From positions 434,001-498,000 of the forward strand of contig NZ_JBEXMJ010000001.1 of assembly GCF_040610475.1 (NCBI RefSeq): 64,000 bases of DNA, written 5' to 3'. The notes beneath the pieces are model-generated. The model was not told the origin of the DNA and searched no databases. It was given only the letters and a program-made list of their open reading frames with translations. This stretch comes from Actinopolymorpha sp. NPDC004070. Lineage in GTDB: Bacteria > Actinomycetota > Actinomycetes > Propionibacteriales > Actinopolymorphaceae. This document shows, piece after piece, positions 53,789 to 62,902 of this stretch (position 1 is its first letter; each line of letters starts with the position of its first letter). Made by a program: the position numbers and the translations under genes.

Positions 53789-54673
53789 TCAGATCCCCAT
53801 CGGGTGCCAGACGGTCTTGGTCTCCAGAAACGCCGTCATCCGGTCGATGCCGGGCGCGGCGGTCCAGTCTTGGGTGTGGTCGGGTACGCGGACCAGGCGC
53901 TTGAGGTTGTCGGCGGCGGCGCGTTCGAGTTCGGTGGCCAGCTCGGCGTTCTCGGTGCCGGTGAGGTCGAGGGCGTTGACGTCTGAGTGCGCGGCCAGCC
54001 ACGGCGCCACCTCGGCCACCGTGCCGGTGAGGAGGTTGACGACACCGCCGGGCAGGTCGCTGGTGGCCAGCACCTCGGTCAGGGTGACCGCCGGCAGTGG
54101 ACGCTCCGCGCTGGCGAGGACCACGCAGGTGTTGCCGGTGGTGATGACCGGGGCGAGGACGCTCACCAGTCCGAGCAGGCTGGACTGCTGGGGAGCGAGC
54201 ACGGCGACGACGCCGGTCGGCTCGGGTACGGAGAAGTCGAAGTAGGGGCCGGCGACCGGGTTGGTGGAGCCGAGCACCTGGGCCACCTTGTCCGCCCATC
54301 CCGCGTACCACACCCACCGGTCGATGCTCTCGTCCACGGCGGCCTCGGCCTCGGCCCGGCGGAGTCCCTCGCCGGCGGCCACCTCGTCCACGAACTGTGC
54401 CCGGCGGCCCTCCATCACCTCCGCCACGCGGTAGAGGACCTGGCCGCGGTTGTACGCGGTGCGGGCCGACCAGCCGCCGAACGCCTTCCGCGCGGCGACC
54501 ACCGCGTCCCGGGCGTCCTTACGGGACGCGAGGGCGGCGTTGGCGAGGAACTGTCCCTTGGCGTCGTGCACGACGTAGCTCCGCCCGGACTCACTGCGCG
54601 GGAAGGCCCCGCCGACGTACAGCTTGTAGGTCTTGCGAACGGCGAGGCGTTCGCCGGATCGGGTGGTGCTCAT
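53789..54673 (-). CDS. Truncated aldehyde dehydrogenase-like protein without catalytic domain
   Basis: 294 residues instead of about 480-500. It matches the N-terminal, NAD-binding half of aldehyde dehydrogenases: TYKLYVGGAFPRSESGR at the start, WSARTAYNRGQVLYRVAE, WVWYAGWADK, VLAPQQSSLLGLVSVLAPVI and LPGGVVNLLTG. The catalytic half is gone: the usual Glu in E-L-G-G and the Cys in G-x-x-C are both absent. A short C-terminal tail (FLETKTVWHP) resembles the end of normal family members. The frame is intact and the gene overlaps the full ALDH gene by 4 bases, so it is likely a working, non-catalytic partner rather than a decayed copy. Confidence 0.8.
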   Translation of the reverse strand: MSTTRSGERLAVRKTYKLYVGGAFPRSESGRSYVVHDAKGQFLANAALASRKDARDAVVAARKAFGGWSARTAYNRGQVLYRVAEVMEGRRAQFVDEVAAGEGLRRAEAEAAVDESIDRWVWYAGWADKVAQVLGSTNPVAGPYFDFSVPEPTGVVAVLAPQQSSLLGLVSVLAPVITTGNTCVVLASAERPLPAVTLTEVLATSDLPGGVVNLLTGTVAEVAPWLAAHSDVNALDLTGTENAELATELERAAADNLKRLVRVPDHTQDWTAAPGIDRMTAFLETKTVWHPMGI

Positions 54674-56154
54674 GCCCGCGCCGCCTCCTTCCGGTCGGTG
54701 GCCTTGGGGCCGGCGGCCTTGAGGTAGGCTGCGAGGCCGTGCCGGCCGCCCTCACGGCCGTGGCCGGACTCCTTGTAGCCGCCGAACGGCGAGGTCGGGT
54801 CGAACTTGTTGAAGGTGTTGGCCCACACCACCCCGGCCCGCAGCCGGTCAGCCATCCACAGGATGCGCGACCCCTTCTCGGTCCACACCCCGGCGGACAG
54901 GCCGTACGGCGTGTTGTTGGCCTTCTCGACCGCCTCGGCGGGGGTGCGGAAGGTGAGGATCGACAACACCGGTCCGAAGATCTCCTCCCGGGCGATGCGG
55001 TGGGCCTGGGTGACGCCGGTGAAGATCGTGGGCGCGAACCAGAAGCCCCGGTCGGGCAGCTCGCACGGCGCCGACCAGCGTTCGGCGCCCTCGGCCTCGC
55101 CCACCTCGCTGAGGGTGGCGATCCGGCGCAGCTGCTCGGCGGAGTTGATCGCGCCGACGTCGGTGTTCTTGTCCAGCGGGTCGCCGACGCGCAGGGTGGC
55201 CATCCGGCGCTTGAGCCGGTCGAGCACCTCGTCGTAGGCGTTCTCCTGCACCAGCAGCCGCGAGCCCGCGCAGCAGACGTGGCCCTGGTTGAAGAAGATG
55301 CCGTTGACGATGCCCTCGACGGCCTGGTCGAGCGGCGCGTCGTCGAACACCACGTTGGCGGCCTTGCCGCCGAGCTCGAGGGTGACCTTCTTCGGCGTTC
55401 CGGCGACGGCGCGGGCGATCGCCTTGCCGACCTCGGTGGAGCCGGTGAACGCGATCTTGTCCACGCCCTCGTGCTCCACGAGCGCCTGGCCGGTCGCGCC
55501 CGCACCGGTGACGATGTTGACCACACCGGGCGGCAGGTCGGCCTGCTGGCAGATCTCGGCGAACAGCAACGCGGTCAGCGGCGTCGTCTCGGCCGGCTTG
55601 AGCACGACGGTGTTGCCGCAGGCCAGCGCGGGCGCGATCTTCCACGCCAGCATGAGCAGCGGGAAGTTCCACGGGATGATCTGACCGGCGACGCCGACCG
55701 GCCGGGGATCGGCGCCGAAGCCGGCGTACTCCAGCTTGTCGGCCCAGCCGGCGTAGTAGAAGAAGTGCGCGGCGACCTGCGGGATGTCGACGTCACGCGA
55801 CTCCCGGATCGGCTTGCCGTTGTCCAGCGACTCCAGCACGGCGAGCTCGCGGGCGCGTTCCTGGATCAGCCGGGCGATCCGGAACAGGAACTTCCCGCGG
55901 TCCCGGCCCGACATCGGGCCCCACACCGAGTCGTAGGCGGTGCGGGCGGCCCGGACCGCGCGGTCGACGTCCTCCGCGCCGGCCTCGGTGACCTCGGCCA
56001 GCACCTCCTCGGTGGCCGGGCTGACCGTCTTGAACATCCGGCCGTCGACGGTGGGCACGAACTCGCCGCCGACGAACAGGCCGTACGACGACCTGAGGTC
56101 GACGACGGACCGCGACTCCGGCGCCGGGGCGTACTCGAACTTGCCTGCGGACAA
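54670..56154 (-). CDS. Aldehyde dehydrogenase (full length)
   Basis: 494 residues. Oxidises an aldehyde to the acid with NAD(P). The cofactor fold has QIIPWNFPLLMLAWK near residue 155 and FTGSTEVGK near 232; the catalytic Glu is in LELGGKAA near 254 and the Cys in GHVCCAGSR near 288. EIFGPVLSI and PFGGYKESGHGRE complete the signature. It lies 8 bases after deoC on the same strand, so acetaldehyde released by DeoC is the likely substrate (inference). It overlaps the truncated ALDH-like gene by 4 bases. Confidence 0.9.
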   Translation of the reverse strand: MSAGKFEYAPAPESRSVVDLRSSYGLFVGGEFVPTVDGRMFKTVSPATEEVLAEVTEAGAEDVDRAVRAARTAYDSVWGPMSGRDRGKFLFRIARLIQERARELAVLESLDNGKPIRESRDVDIPQVAAHFFYYAGWADKLEYAGFGADPRPVGVAGQIIPWNFPLLMLAWKIAPALACGNTVVLKPAETTPLTALLFAEICQQADLPPGVVNIVTGAGATGQALVEHEGVDKIAFTGSTEVGKAIARAVAGTPKKVTLELGGKAANVVFDDAPLDQAVEGIVNGIFFNQGHVCCAGSRLLVQENAYDEVLDRLKRRMATLRVGDPLDKNTDVGAINSAEQLRRIATLSEVGEAEGAERWSAPCELPDRGFWFAPTIFTGVTQAHRIAREEIFGPVLSILTFRTPAEAVEKANNTPYGLSAGVWTEKGSRILWMADRLRAGVVWANTFNKFDPTSPFGGYKESGHGREGGRHGLAAYLKAAGPKATDRKEAARA

Positions 56155-56162
56155 CGGCTCTC

Positions 56163-57173
56163 CTAGTCGAGCGTGAAGTAGTCGGGTCCGGCGTAGTGGC
56201 CGGTACGCAGCTTCGACCGCTGCATGAGCAGGTCGTTGAGCAGGCTGGAGGCGCCCAGCCGGAACCAGTCGGGGTCGAGCCAGTCCTCACCGGCGGTCTC
56301 GTTGACGAGCACGAGATAGCGGATGGCGTCCTTGCTGGTACGGATCCCGCCGGCGGGCTTCACCCCGACCTGGCGGCCGGTCGCGGCCCGGAAGTCGCGC
56401 ACCGCCTCCAGCATCACCAGCGTCACCGGGAGGGTGGCGGCGGGGCTGACCTTGCCGGTGCTGGTCTTGATGAAGTCGCCACCGGCGAGCATGGCCAGCC
56501 AGGACGCGCGCCGGACGTTGTCGTACGTCGCGAGCTCGCCGGTCTCCAGGATCACCTTCAGGTGGGCGGATCCGCAGGCCCGCTTGACGGCGGTGATCTC
56601 CTCGAACACCTCGGCGTACCGGCCGGCGAGGAACGCGCCGCGGTCGATCACCATGTCCACCTCGTCGGCGCCGGCGGCCACCGCGTCGGCGGTGTCGCGC
56701 AGCTTGACCTCGAGGCTGGAACGCCCGGACGGGAACGCCGTGGCCACGCTCGCGACCTTGACCGAACTGCCCGCCAACGCGTCCTTGGCGAACGGGACCA
56801 TGTCGGGGTAGACGCAGATCGCCGCGACCGACGGGCACTCCGGATCGGCCGGGTCGGGCCGGCGGGCCTTGGCGCACAGGGCACGCACCTTGCCCGGGGT
56901 GTCCTGCCCCTCCAGCGTGGTGAGGTCGATCATGGTGACCGCGAGGTCGAGGGCCCAGGCCTTGGCTGTCGTCTTGATCGACCGGGTGGCCAGGGTGGCC
57001 GCGCGGGCCTCCGCGCCCACCTGGTCGACGCCGGGCAGGCCGGCGAGGAACCGGCGCAGGCTCGCGTCGGAGGCGGTGATCTCGGCGACCTGGCCGGGCG
57101 AGATCGCGCCGGCCGCGGACCCCGACCCGTTGGTCGTGGCCGAGGGCGTCGCGGAGGCTGCCGTGGTCGTCAC
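56163..57173 (-). CDS. deoC: Deoxyribose-phosphate aldolase
   Basis: 336 residues. Cleaves 2-deoxyribose-5-phosphate to acetaldehyde and glyceraldehyde-3-phosphate. The TIM-barrel motifs include CVYPDMV, GADEVDMVID near residue 190, LKVILETGEL (catalytic Lys), and FIKTSTGK near 250, where Lys forms the Schiff base, followed by VGVKPAGGIR. A 25-residue Thr/Ser/Ala-rich N-terminal extension is present. The GTG at 57173 follows a TACACT box by 6 bases, implying a leaderless transcript. First gene of the deoC-ALDH-ALDHshort-unknown operon. Confidence 0.94.
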   Translation of the reverse strand: MTTTAASATPSATTNGSGSAAGAISPGQVAEITASDASLRRFLAGLPGVDQVGAEARAATLATRSIKTTAKAWALDLAVTMIDLTTLEGQDTPGKVRALCAKARRPDPADPECPSVAAICVYPDMVPFAKDALAGSSVKVASVATAFPSGRSSLEVKLRDTADAVAAGADEVDMVIDRGAFLAGRYAEVFEEITAVKRACGSAHLKVILETGELATYDNVRRASWLAMLAGGDFIKTSTGKVSPAATLPVTLVMLEAVRDFRAATGRQVGVKPAGGIRTSKDAIRYLVLVNETAGEDWLDPDWFRLGASSLLNDLLMQRSKLRTGHYAGPDYFTLD

Positions 57174-57179
57174 CGGGCC

Positions 57180-57185
57180 AGTGTA
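57180..57185 (-). promoter_or_regulatory. -10 box TACACT of deoC, probably leaderless
   Basis: The complement reads TACACT, 6 bases before the deoC GTG. No ribosome binding site is present between them. Confidence 0.55.
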
Positions 57186-57221
57186 GGAGGGCGTGGGGGA
57201 GGCCGTGCCCCGGGCGCGCGG

Positions 57222-57257
57222 CGGGGCGCACGTCGGGGCGCGCGTCGGGGCGTGCGG
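57222..57257 (+). repeat. 12-bp tandem repeat in the deoC upstream region
   Basis: Three adjacent CGGGGCGnnCGn units (57222-57233, 57234-57245, 57246-57257) differ at a few positions, and a degenerate unit precedes them. It lies 40 bases upstream of the deoC -10 box, where a regulator could bind. Confidence 0.6.
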
Positions 57258-57327
57258 CGGAGGCTTCCTACCGCCGTCGGGCCGGAGCAGGCACAATCAA
57301 CGGATCACGAGGTCTGGAGGAACGCCG

Positions 57328-57978
57328 GTGGCCGGGTTGACGCGCAGGGAGACCGAGGGGTCGCGCAAAGTGATCGAACGCTTCGCGCCGATCGGTGGGC
57401 GGGTGCTCGGTTACGTCACGCTGGCGATCGGCGTGCTGATCCTGGTCGACATCGCCGTGGAGTGGCGGACGCTGTCCGGCCTGAGCGCGGCGGGTGTCGT
57501 GGTCGCCGTCTGCGCACTGGTCTGGCTCAGCCTGTGCCGGCCGGCGGTGGTGGCGTTCGAACGCGAGCTGGTACTGCGCAACATTCTCAGCGACATTCAC
57601 ATCCCGTGGCACCTGGTCGAGTCGGTCAACGTCGCGCCGGTGCTCACCCTCCCCGTCGGCGACCGCACCTATCGCTCGTCGGCGGTCGGGGTGACCGGGG
57701 CGGACCGGCGGGCGATGCGCAAGTCCAGGCGCGACGCGGTCGAGGCCGCCATGTCCGGGAGGCCGAAGGGCGGTGAGAGCCCGGGCCAGCTGGACGCCTC
57801 GGCCCTGTCCGGCCTGTCGCCGGCCAACTACGCCATCCGCCGGCTGGAGATGCTGGCGGACAAGTACGCCGACGCGTCCCGGGGCACGACCGAGGTACAC
57901 CGCCAGTGGCGGTGGCCGGAGTTCGCGCTGGTCGGCGCGGGCGTCCTCCTCGCCGTGATCGCCAAGCTGGCGAGCTGA
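57328..57978 (+). CDS. Membrane protein with PH-like domain
   Basis: 216 residues. Two hydrophobic segments near the N-terminus (about 25-42 and 48-66) are followed by a beta-rich domain starting ERELVLRNILSDIHIPWHLVES, typical of the bacterial PH-like (bPH/YdbS) fold. A Lys/Arg/Gly linker comes next, and one C-terminal membrane segment. GGAGG at 57316-57320 lies 7 bases before the GTG. Function unknown. Divergent from deoC, convergent with the phosphomutase gene. Confidence 0.72.
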   Translation: MAGLTRRETEGSRKVIERFAPIGGRVLGYVTLAIGVLILVDIAVEWRTLSGLSAAGVVVAVCALVWLSLCRPAVVAFERELVLRNILSDIHIPWHLVESVNVAPVLTLPVGDRTYRSSAVGVTGADRRAMRKSRRDAVEAAMSGRPKGGESPGQLDASALSGLSPANYAIRRLEMLADKYADASRGTTEVHRQWRWPEFALVGAGVLLAVIAKLAS

Positions 57979-58016
57979 CCCCGGGCCCTCTCAGGCGCCG
58001 CCGAACCAGCAGGCGT

Positions 58017-59687
58017 TCAGCCGACGAGGGTGGCGAGGTCGGCGAGCAGGGCCTCGATCCCGGCGTCCGCCTCCGCCCGGGCAGCGGCCAGGTCCGCGCC
58101 GGGTTCGGCGACGACGACCTCGAGATAGCACTTCAGCTTCGGCTCGGTCCCGCTCGGCCGGATCACCACCCGCGCCCCGCCGGCCAGGACGTACCGCACA
58201 CCCGGCGTGCCCGGGAGGCTGTCGGCGGCCGGCTCGGACAGGTCGTCCACCCGCTCCACCGAGCGGCCGCCGAGCACCTGCGGCGGGTGGGCGTGCAGCC
58301 GGTGCAGGGTCGCGTCGATCTGGCTCAGGTCGCTCACCCGGACCGCGTGCTGGGCGGTCGCGTGCAGGCCGTACTCGCGGGCGATGTCGTCCAGCAGGTC
58401 CAGGAGAGTACGCCCGGCCTGCTTCTGCGCGGCGACGAGTTCGGCGATGCGCAGCAGCGCGGTGATGCCGTCCTTGTCGGCCACCGCCGCCGGGTCGACG
58501 CAGTAGCCGAGCGCCTCCTCGTAGCCGAACGCCAGACCGGGCACTCGGCCGATCCACTTGAAGCCGGTGAGCGTCTCCGCGTACGGCTCGCCCCGGCGGG
58601 CGGCGACCACTCCCAGCAGCGAGGAGGAGACGATCGTCGTGGCGAGCGTTCCCCGGGCTCCGGAGTCGAGCAGGTGGACCGCGAGCAGGGCGCCCACCTC
58701 GTCTCCGGTGAGCCGGCGGACGCCGTCCGGGGTGGGTACGCCGACCGCGCACCGGTCGGCGTCCGGGTCGTTGGCGAGGACCACGTCGGCGCCGGTCCGC
58801 CCGGCCAGCTCGAACGCGAGGTCCATCGCGCCCGGCTCCTCGGGGTTCGGGAACGCCACGGTCGGGAACGCCGGGTCCGGGTCGGCCTGCGCGGCGACGA
58901 CCTCCGGCTCGGCGAAACCCGCGCGGGTCAGGGCGGCGCGCACCACCGTCCCGCCGACGCCGTGCAGCGGTGTGTAGGCGATCCGGACGTCGCGCGGGCC
59001 GGGACCCAGCAGGCCGGCCGCCCGGTCGAGGTAGGCCTCGACGATTTCCGGCCCGAGCGTCTCCCAGTGCTGTCCGCGCGGGACCTCGGCCAGGGGGCCG
59101 ACCGCGGCGATGGCGGTGGCGATCTCGGTGTCGGCGGGCGGAACGATCTGCGAGCCGTCGCCGAGGTAGACCTTGTAGCCGTTGTCCTGCGGCGGGTTGT
59201 GGGACGCGGTGACCATCACCCCGGCCACGCAGTCCAGGTGCCGGATCGCGAACGCCAGCACCGGAGTGGGCAGCGGCTCGGGCAGGACCAGCGGGCGCAG
59301 CCCGGCGCCGGCGAGGACGGCCGCGGTGTCGGCGGCGAAGACGTCGGAATTACGGCGGGCGTCGTACCCGATCACCACCGCGCCACCGGCGGCACCCTCG
59401 GTCCGCAGGTACGCGGCCAGCCCGGCGGCGGCCCGGATGACCACGGCGCGGTTCATCCGGTTGGGCCCGGCACCCAGCGCCCCGCGCAGCCCGGCCGTAC
59501 CGAACGTCAGTGGTCCGGTGAACCGGTCGGCCAGCTCGGCGACCGCCTCCGACCGGCTCTGCTCGCCGGTGTCCTCGGCCGCCGCGATCAGCTCCGACAG
59601 CTCGGTGCGCGTCTGCGGATCGGGATCCTCCGCCAGCCAGGCGCGGGCCTGTTCGAGCAGGTCGGGACCGGTTTCGGTGGTGCGCAC
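58017..59687 (-). CDS. Phosphohexomutase / phosphopentomutase-like enzyme (PGM/PMM superfamily)
   Basis: 556 residues. Moves phosphate between positions 1 and 6 (or 5) of a sugar. The active-site Ser is in TASHNPPQDNGYKVY near residue 150, the metal loop is NDPDADR near 300, the sugar loop GYEEALGY near 390 and the phosphate-binding loop RPSGTEPKLK near 515. The layout is that of the long PgmB/PmmB type. No deoB-type phosphopentomutase is in the window, and this gene sits between deoC and pnp, so conversion of (deoxy)ribose-1-phosphate to the 5-phosphate is a sensible role (inference). GAGGAGG precedes the GTG at 59687. Confidence 0.9.
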   Translation of the reverse strand: MRTTETGPDLLEQARAWLAEDPDPQTRTELSELIAAAEDTGEQSRSEAVAELADRFTGPLTFGTAGLRGALGAGPNRMNRAVVIRAAAGLAAYLRTEGAAGGAVVIGYDARRNSDVFAADTAAVLAGAGLRPLVLPEPLPTPVLAFAIRHLDCVAGVMVTASHNPPQDNGYKVYLGDGSQIVPPADTEIATAIAAVGPLAEVPRGQHWETLGPEIVEAYLDRAAGLLGPGPRDVRIAYTPLHGVGGTVVRAALTRAGFAEPEVVAAQADPDPAFPTVAFPNPEEPGAMDLAFELAGRTGADVVLANDPDADRCAVGVPTPDGVRRLTGDEVGALLAVHLLDSGARGTLATTIVSSSLLGVVAARRGEPYAETLTGFKWIGRVPGLAFGYEEALGYCVDPAAVADKDGITALLRIAELVAAQKQAGRTLLDLLDDIAREYGLHATAQHAVRVSDLSQIDATLHRLHAHPPQVLGGRSVERVDDLSEPAADSLPGTPGVRYVLAGGARVVIRPSGTEPKLKCYLEVVVAEPGADLAAARAEADAGIEALLADLATLVG

Positions 59688-59825
59688 ACATCCTCCTCGC
59701 GACCGGCGGCGCCATGGCGTCCCGCCGGCTGGTGATCCCGAACCTGACCAGACCGGCGCGGGTCCGGCCGGGTCCGGCCGGCTCCGGCCGGCGGAAGCGC
59801 CCAAGCTATCCGACGGGTTCGCCCG

Positions 59826-60812
59826 TCACGCCGTACGGGCCGCCACGTCGGCACCCGTTCCACCGGGTCCGACGGGCCCGACGGATCCCGCCCTCCCGGG
59901 CCGGCCGGAGCGCGCACCGGTCCCGCCCTGGGCCGGCCAGCGCAGGCTCGGGTCACGCAGCAGCGCCTGCGCGGCGGCGCTGCACCGGCGCCCGGCCGCC
60001 ACCGCGACCGCGGTCTGCCACACCGGCACCGGCGCCTGCAGCGGAACGAACCGTGCCCGGGTCTGCTTGCCGGTGAAGCTGTGCGGGACGAGGGCGATGC
60101 CCAGGCCCGCGCCCACGAAGTCCAGCAGCGAGTGGACGTCGTTCACCTCCAGCGCGACCCGGCGCTCGATCCGGGCGCCGGCCAGGGCGTGGTCGGTGAC
60201 GTCGCGGGTGATCCAGCCGGGGTGGAAGTCGACGAACGACTCGTCCTTGAGGTCGGCCAGGCCGACCTGCTCCTGCTCGGCGAGGCGGTGCCCAGGCCCA
60301 CAGGCGAGCACCATCGGTTCGCTGGACAGGGGAGTGAGCACCACGCCGGCGGACTCGCCCGCGGGTGGTACGGACACGATCGCGACGTCCATGTCACCGG
60401 CGCGTACCTGCGCCAGCAGTTCGTGGCTGCCGCCCTGGCGCAGGCGGATCTCCACGCCGGGATGGTCCTGGTGGAAGCGGGCCAGCAGGTCCGGAACGCT
60501 CAGCGCGCCAAGGCACTGGAGCGTCCCGACGACGAGCCGGCCGCTCAGCAGCCCCTGCACGGCGGCGACCGCCTCCCGCGCGGCGGCCAGGTCGTTGAGG
60601 GTGTGACGGGCCTCGACCAGCAGCGCGCGCCCGGCGTCGGTGAGGTCGACGTTGCGGGTGCTGCGGATGAACAACTCGGCACCGAGCTCGCGTTCGAGCG
60701 TACGGATGGAGGCCGACAGACCGGACTGTGCGACGTGCAGGCGCTGGGCGGCACGGGTGAAGTGGCGCTCCTCGGCGACCGTCACGAAGTACTCCAGCTG
60801 ACGGATCTCCAT
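59826..60812 (-). CDS. LysR-family transcriptional regulator
   Basis: 328 residues. The winged helix-turn-helix covers 1-60 (MEIRQLEYFVTVAEERHFTRAA, then VAQSGLSASIRTLERELG). The effector domain begins near residue 90 (GRLVVGTLQCLGAL). A Gly/Arg/Pro-rich tail of about 30 residues is extra. It is divergent from an aldo/keto reductase gene 148 bases away, the classical arrangement for a LysR regulator and its target. The ATG at 60812 gives the standard MEIRQ start; an ATG two codons upstream is possible. Confidence 0.9.
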   Translation of the reverse strand: MEIRQLEYFVTVAEERHFTRAAQRLHVAQSGLSASIRTLERELGAELFIRSTRNVDLTDAGRALLVEARHTLNDLAAAREAVAAVQGLLSGRLVVGTLQCLGALSVPDLLARFHQDHPGVEIRLRQGGSHELLAQVRAGDMDVAIVSVPPAGESAGVVLTPLSSEPMVLACGPGHRLAEQEQVGLADLKDESFVDFHPGWITRDVTDHALAGARIERRVALEVNDVHSLLDFVGAGLGIALVPHSFTGKQTRARFVPLQAPVPVWQTAVAVAAGRRCSAAAQALLRDPSLRWPAQGGTGARSGRPGRAGSVGPVGPGGTGADVAARTA

Positions 60813-60960
60813 ACACACCTGCCCAGAGGTCGAGAGGGACTTTCACGAACGCGTCGGCGACTCATCGTCACGACTGATCGACGAGATCGGTTTCTGCTGT
60901 TGGACAGCTTAATCGCTGCTCGGCATGGTGGACGGTGCAGCGATCTGAGGAGGTCCCACC

Positions 60961-61980
60961 ATGGAATACCGCACGCTCGGCAAGACCGGCACGCTCGTCT
61001 CCACCCTGTGCCTCGGCACGATGACGTTCGGCAGCGAGAGCGACGAGTCGGTCTCGCACGCCCAGCTCGACCGGTTCGTCGAGGTCGGCGGCACGCTGGT
61101 CGACACCGCCAACGTCTACTCCGGCGGCGTCTCGGAGGAGATCATCGGGCGCTGGCTGGCCGCCCGGCCCGGTGCCAGGGAGCAGATCGTGCTCGCCACC
61201 AAGGGCCGCTTCAGCCGCGGCGGCAGCGGCAACGAGCTCGGCCTGTCCCGGCTCAGCCTGACCCGCGCGCTGGACGCGAGCCTGCGCCGGCTCGGCGTGG
61301 AGACGATCGACCTCTACCAGGCGCACGCGTGGGACCCGCTGACGCCGATCGAGGAGGCCCTGCGGTTCTTCGACGACGCCGTACGCGCCGGCAAGATCCA
61401 CTACGTCGGGGTGAGCAACTTCCTCGGCTGGCAGCTGCAGAAGGCGTCCCTGCTCACCCAGGTCCACGGCCTCGCGCCGATCGTGACCCTGCAGCCGCAG
61501 TACAACCTCCTGCAGCGCAGCATCGAGCTCGAGCTCACCGACGTCTGCCGCAACGAGGGCATCGGGATCCTGCCGTGGTCGCCGCTGGCCGGCGGCTGGC
61601 TCACCGGCAAGTACCAGCGCGACTCCGCACCGACCGGTGCCACCCGGCTCGGGGAGAACCCCGACCGCGGCATGGAGGCCTATGCCAAGCGCAACGCCGA
61701 CGAGCGCACCTGGCGGGTGATCGACGCCGTACGCAAGGTCGCCGACAGCCGCGGCATCTCGATGGCGCAGGTCGCGCTGGCCTGGCTGGCCGACCGACCG
61801 GCGGTGACCTCGGTCATCCTCGGTGCCCGGACGGTCGAGCAGCTCGACGACAACCTCGGCGCAGCCGGTCTGCACCTGTCGGAGGAGGAGACCGCTCTGC
61901 TCACCGAGGCCAGCGAGCCGATCGTGGACGACTACCCCTACGGCGTCGCGGGCGCCAACCAGCGCGACCGGAAGGCCTGA
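60961..61980 (+). CDS. Aldo/keto reductase
   Basis: 339 residues. NADPH-dependent reduction of an aldehyde or ketone. The catalytic tetrad is visible: Asp and Tyr in DTANVYSGG near residue 50, Lys in LATKGRF near 80, His in YQAHAWD near 122. GVSNFLGW and VILGARTVEQL line the substrate and cofactor sites. The substrate is unknown. GAGGAGG at 60947-60953 precedes the ATG. Probably controlled by the divergent LysR protein; the shared spacer contains a GATC-N5-GATC element near 60877-60889. Confidence 0.9.
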   Translation: MEYRTLGKTGTLVSTLCLGTMTFGSESDESVSHAQLDRFVEVGGTLVDTANVYSGGVSEEIIGRWLAARPGAREQIVLATKGRFSRGGSGNELGLSRLSLTRALDASLRRLGVETIDLYQAHAWDPLTPIEEALRFFDDAVRAGKIHYVGVSNFLGWQLQKASLLTQVHGLAPIVTLQPQYNLLQRSIELELTDVCRNEGIGILPWSPLAGGWLTGKYQRDSAPTGATRLGENPDRGMEAYAKRNADERTWRVIDAVRKVADSRGISMAQVALAWLADRPAVTSVILGARTVEQLDDNLGAAGLHLSEEETALLTEASEPIVDDYPYGVAGANQRDRKA

Positions 61981-62031
61981 GCCCGCGACATCCGGGGCAT
62001 TCGCGACACTCGCGCCGACCCGGGACGGGCC

Positions 62032-62865
62032 CTACTCGGCCTGGAGTCGGGTGAGGACGGAGGCGAGCAGGCCGCCCATCCGGGTGGCCGCCGCCCGTCC
62101 TGCCGCCAGCACCTCGGCGTGGTCCAGCGGAGCGCCGGTCATCCCCGCCGCCAGGTTGGTGACGAGGGACAGGCCGAGCACCTCGGCGCCGGCCTCCCGG
62201 GCCGCGATCGCCTCCAGGGTGGTCGACATCCCGACGAGGTCGGCGCCGATCGTGCGCAGGTAGCGGATCTCGGCCGGCGTCTCGTAGTGCGGGCCGGGCA
62301 GCTGGGCGTACACACCCTCCTCCAGCGCCGGCTCGACCTCACGGCACAGCGCCCTCAGCCGGGCGGAGTACAGATCGGTGAGGTCGACGAAGTTCGCGCC
62401 GGACAGCGGGGACTTGCCGGTGAGGTTCAGGTGGTCGCCGATCAGGACGGGCGTGCCGGGAATCCACTCCGGGCGCAGGCCGCCGCAGCCGTTGGTGAGG
62501 ACGACGTACCGGCAGCCGGCCGCCACCGCGGTCCGCACCCCGTGAACGACGGCGTCCACGCCGTGCCCTTCGTACAGGTGCGTACGGCCCAGAAACACCA
62601 GAGCCCGCAGGTCGCCGTCGCCGATCCGGACGCTGCGCAGGGTGCCCGCGTGCCCCTCGACGCTGGGCGGGGCGAAGCCGGGCAGGTCGGTGAAGGCGAT
62701 CTCGCTCGCCGTCTCGCCGATCAGGTCGACCGCGGGGCGCCATCCCGAGCCGAGGACGACCGCCACGTCGTGCCGCGGCGTGCCGGTGAGTTCGGCCAGC
62801 AGGGCCGAGGCGTCGCGGGCGGCGGAGTAAGGGTCGGCGTGCGGGTCAGGGAGTACGTCGTTCAC
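62032..62865 (-). CDS. Purine nucleoside phosphorylase (trimeric type)
   Basis: 277 residues. Splits inosine and guanosine (and deoxy forms) with phosphate. The phosphate loop is VVLGSGWRP near residue 37. [35 protein letters not shown] near 192 and [11 protein letters not shown] follow. The Asn in LVTNLAAG points to the 6-oxopurine-specific trimeric class. With Add it makes a complete purine-nucleoside breakdown route. The GTG at 62865 follows a TAGGGT box by 8 bases (leaderless). Confidence 0.93.
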   Translation of the reverse strand: MNDVLPDPHADPYSAARDASALLAELTGTPRHDVAVVLGSGWRPAVDLIGETASEIAFTDLPGFAPPSVEGHAGTLRSVRIGDGDLRALVFLGRTHLYEGHGVDAVVHGVRTAVAAGCRYVVLTNGCGGLRPEWIPGTPVLIGDHLNLTGKSPLSGANFVDLTDLYSARLRALCREVEPALEEGVYAQLPGPHYETPAEIRYLRTIGADLVGMSTTLEAIAAREAGAEVLGLSLVTNLAAGMTGAPLDHAEVLAAGRAAATRMGGLLASVLTRLQAE

Positions 62866-62873
62866 GACAGGCG

Positions 62874-62879
62874 ACCCTA
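62874..62879 (-). promoter_or_regulatory. -10 box TAGGGT of the PNP gene, probably leaderless
   Basis: The complement reads TAGGGT, 8 bases before the GTG. Confidence 0.55.
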
Positions 62880-62902
62880 GGCCATGCCCGGCGCCGTGCA
62901 GG

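Noticed and set aside
53789..54673. Short aldehyde dehydrogenase as a pseudogene
   Set aside because: The frame is intact, its start overlaps the full ALDH gene in a coupled arrangement, and it ends in a normal-looking ALDH tail without frameshifts. A conserved non-catalytic protein is more likely.
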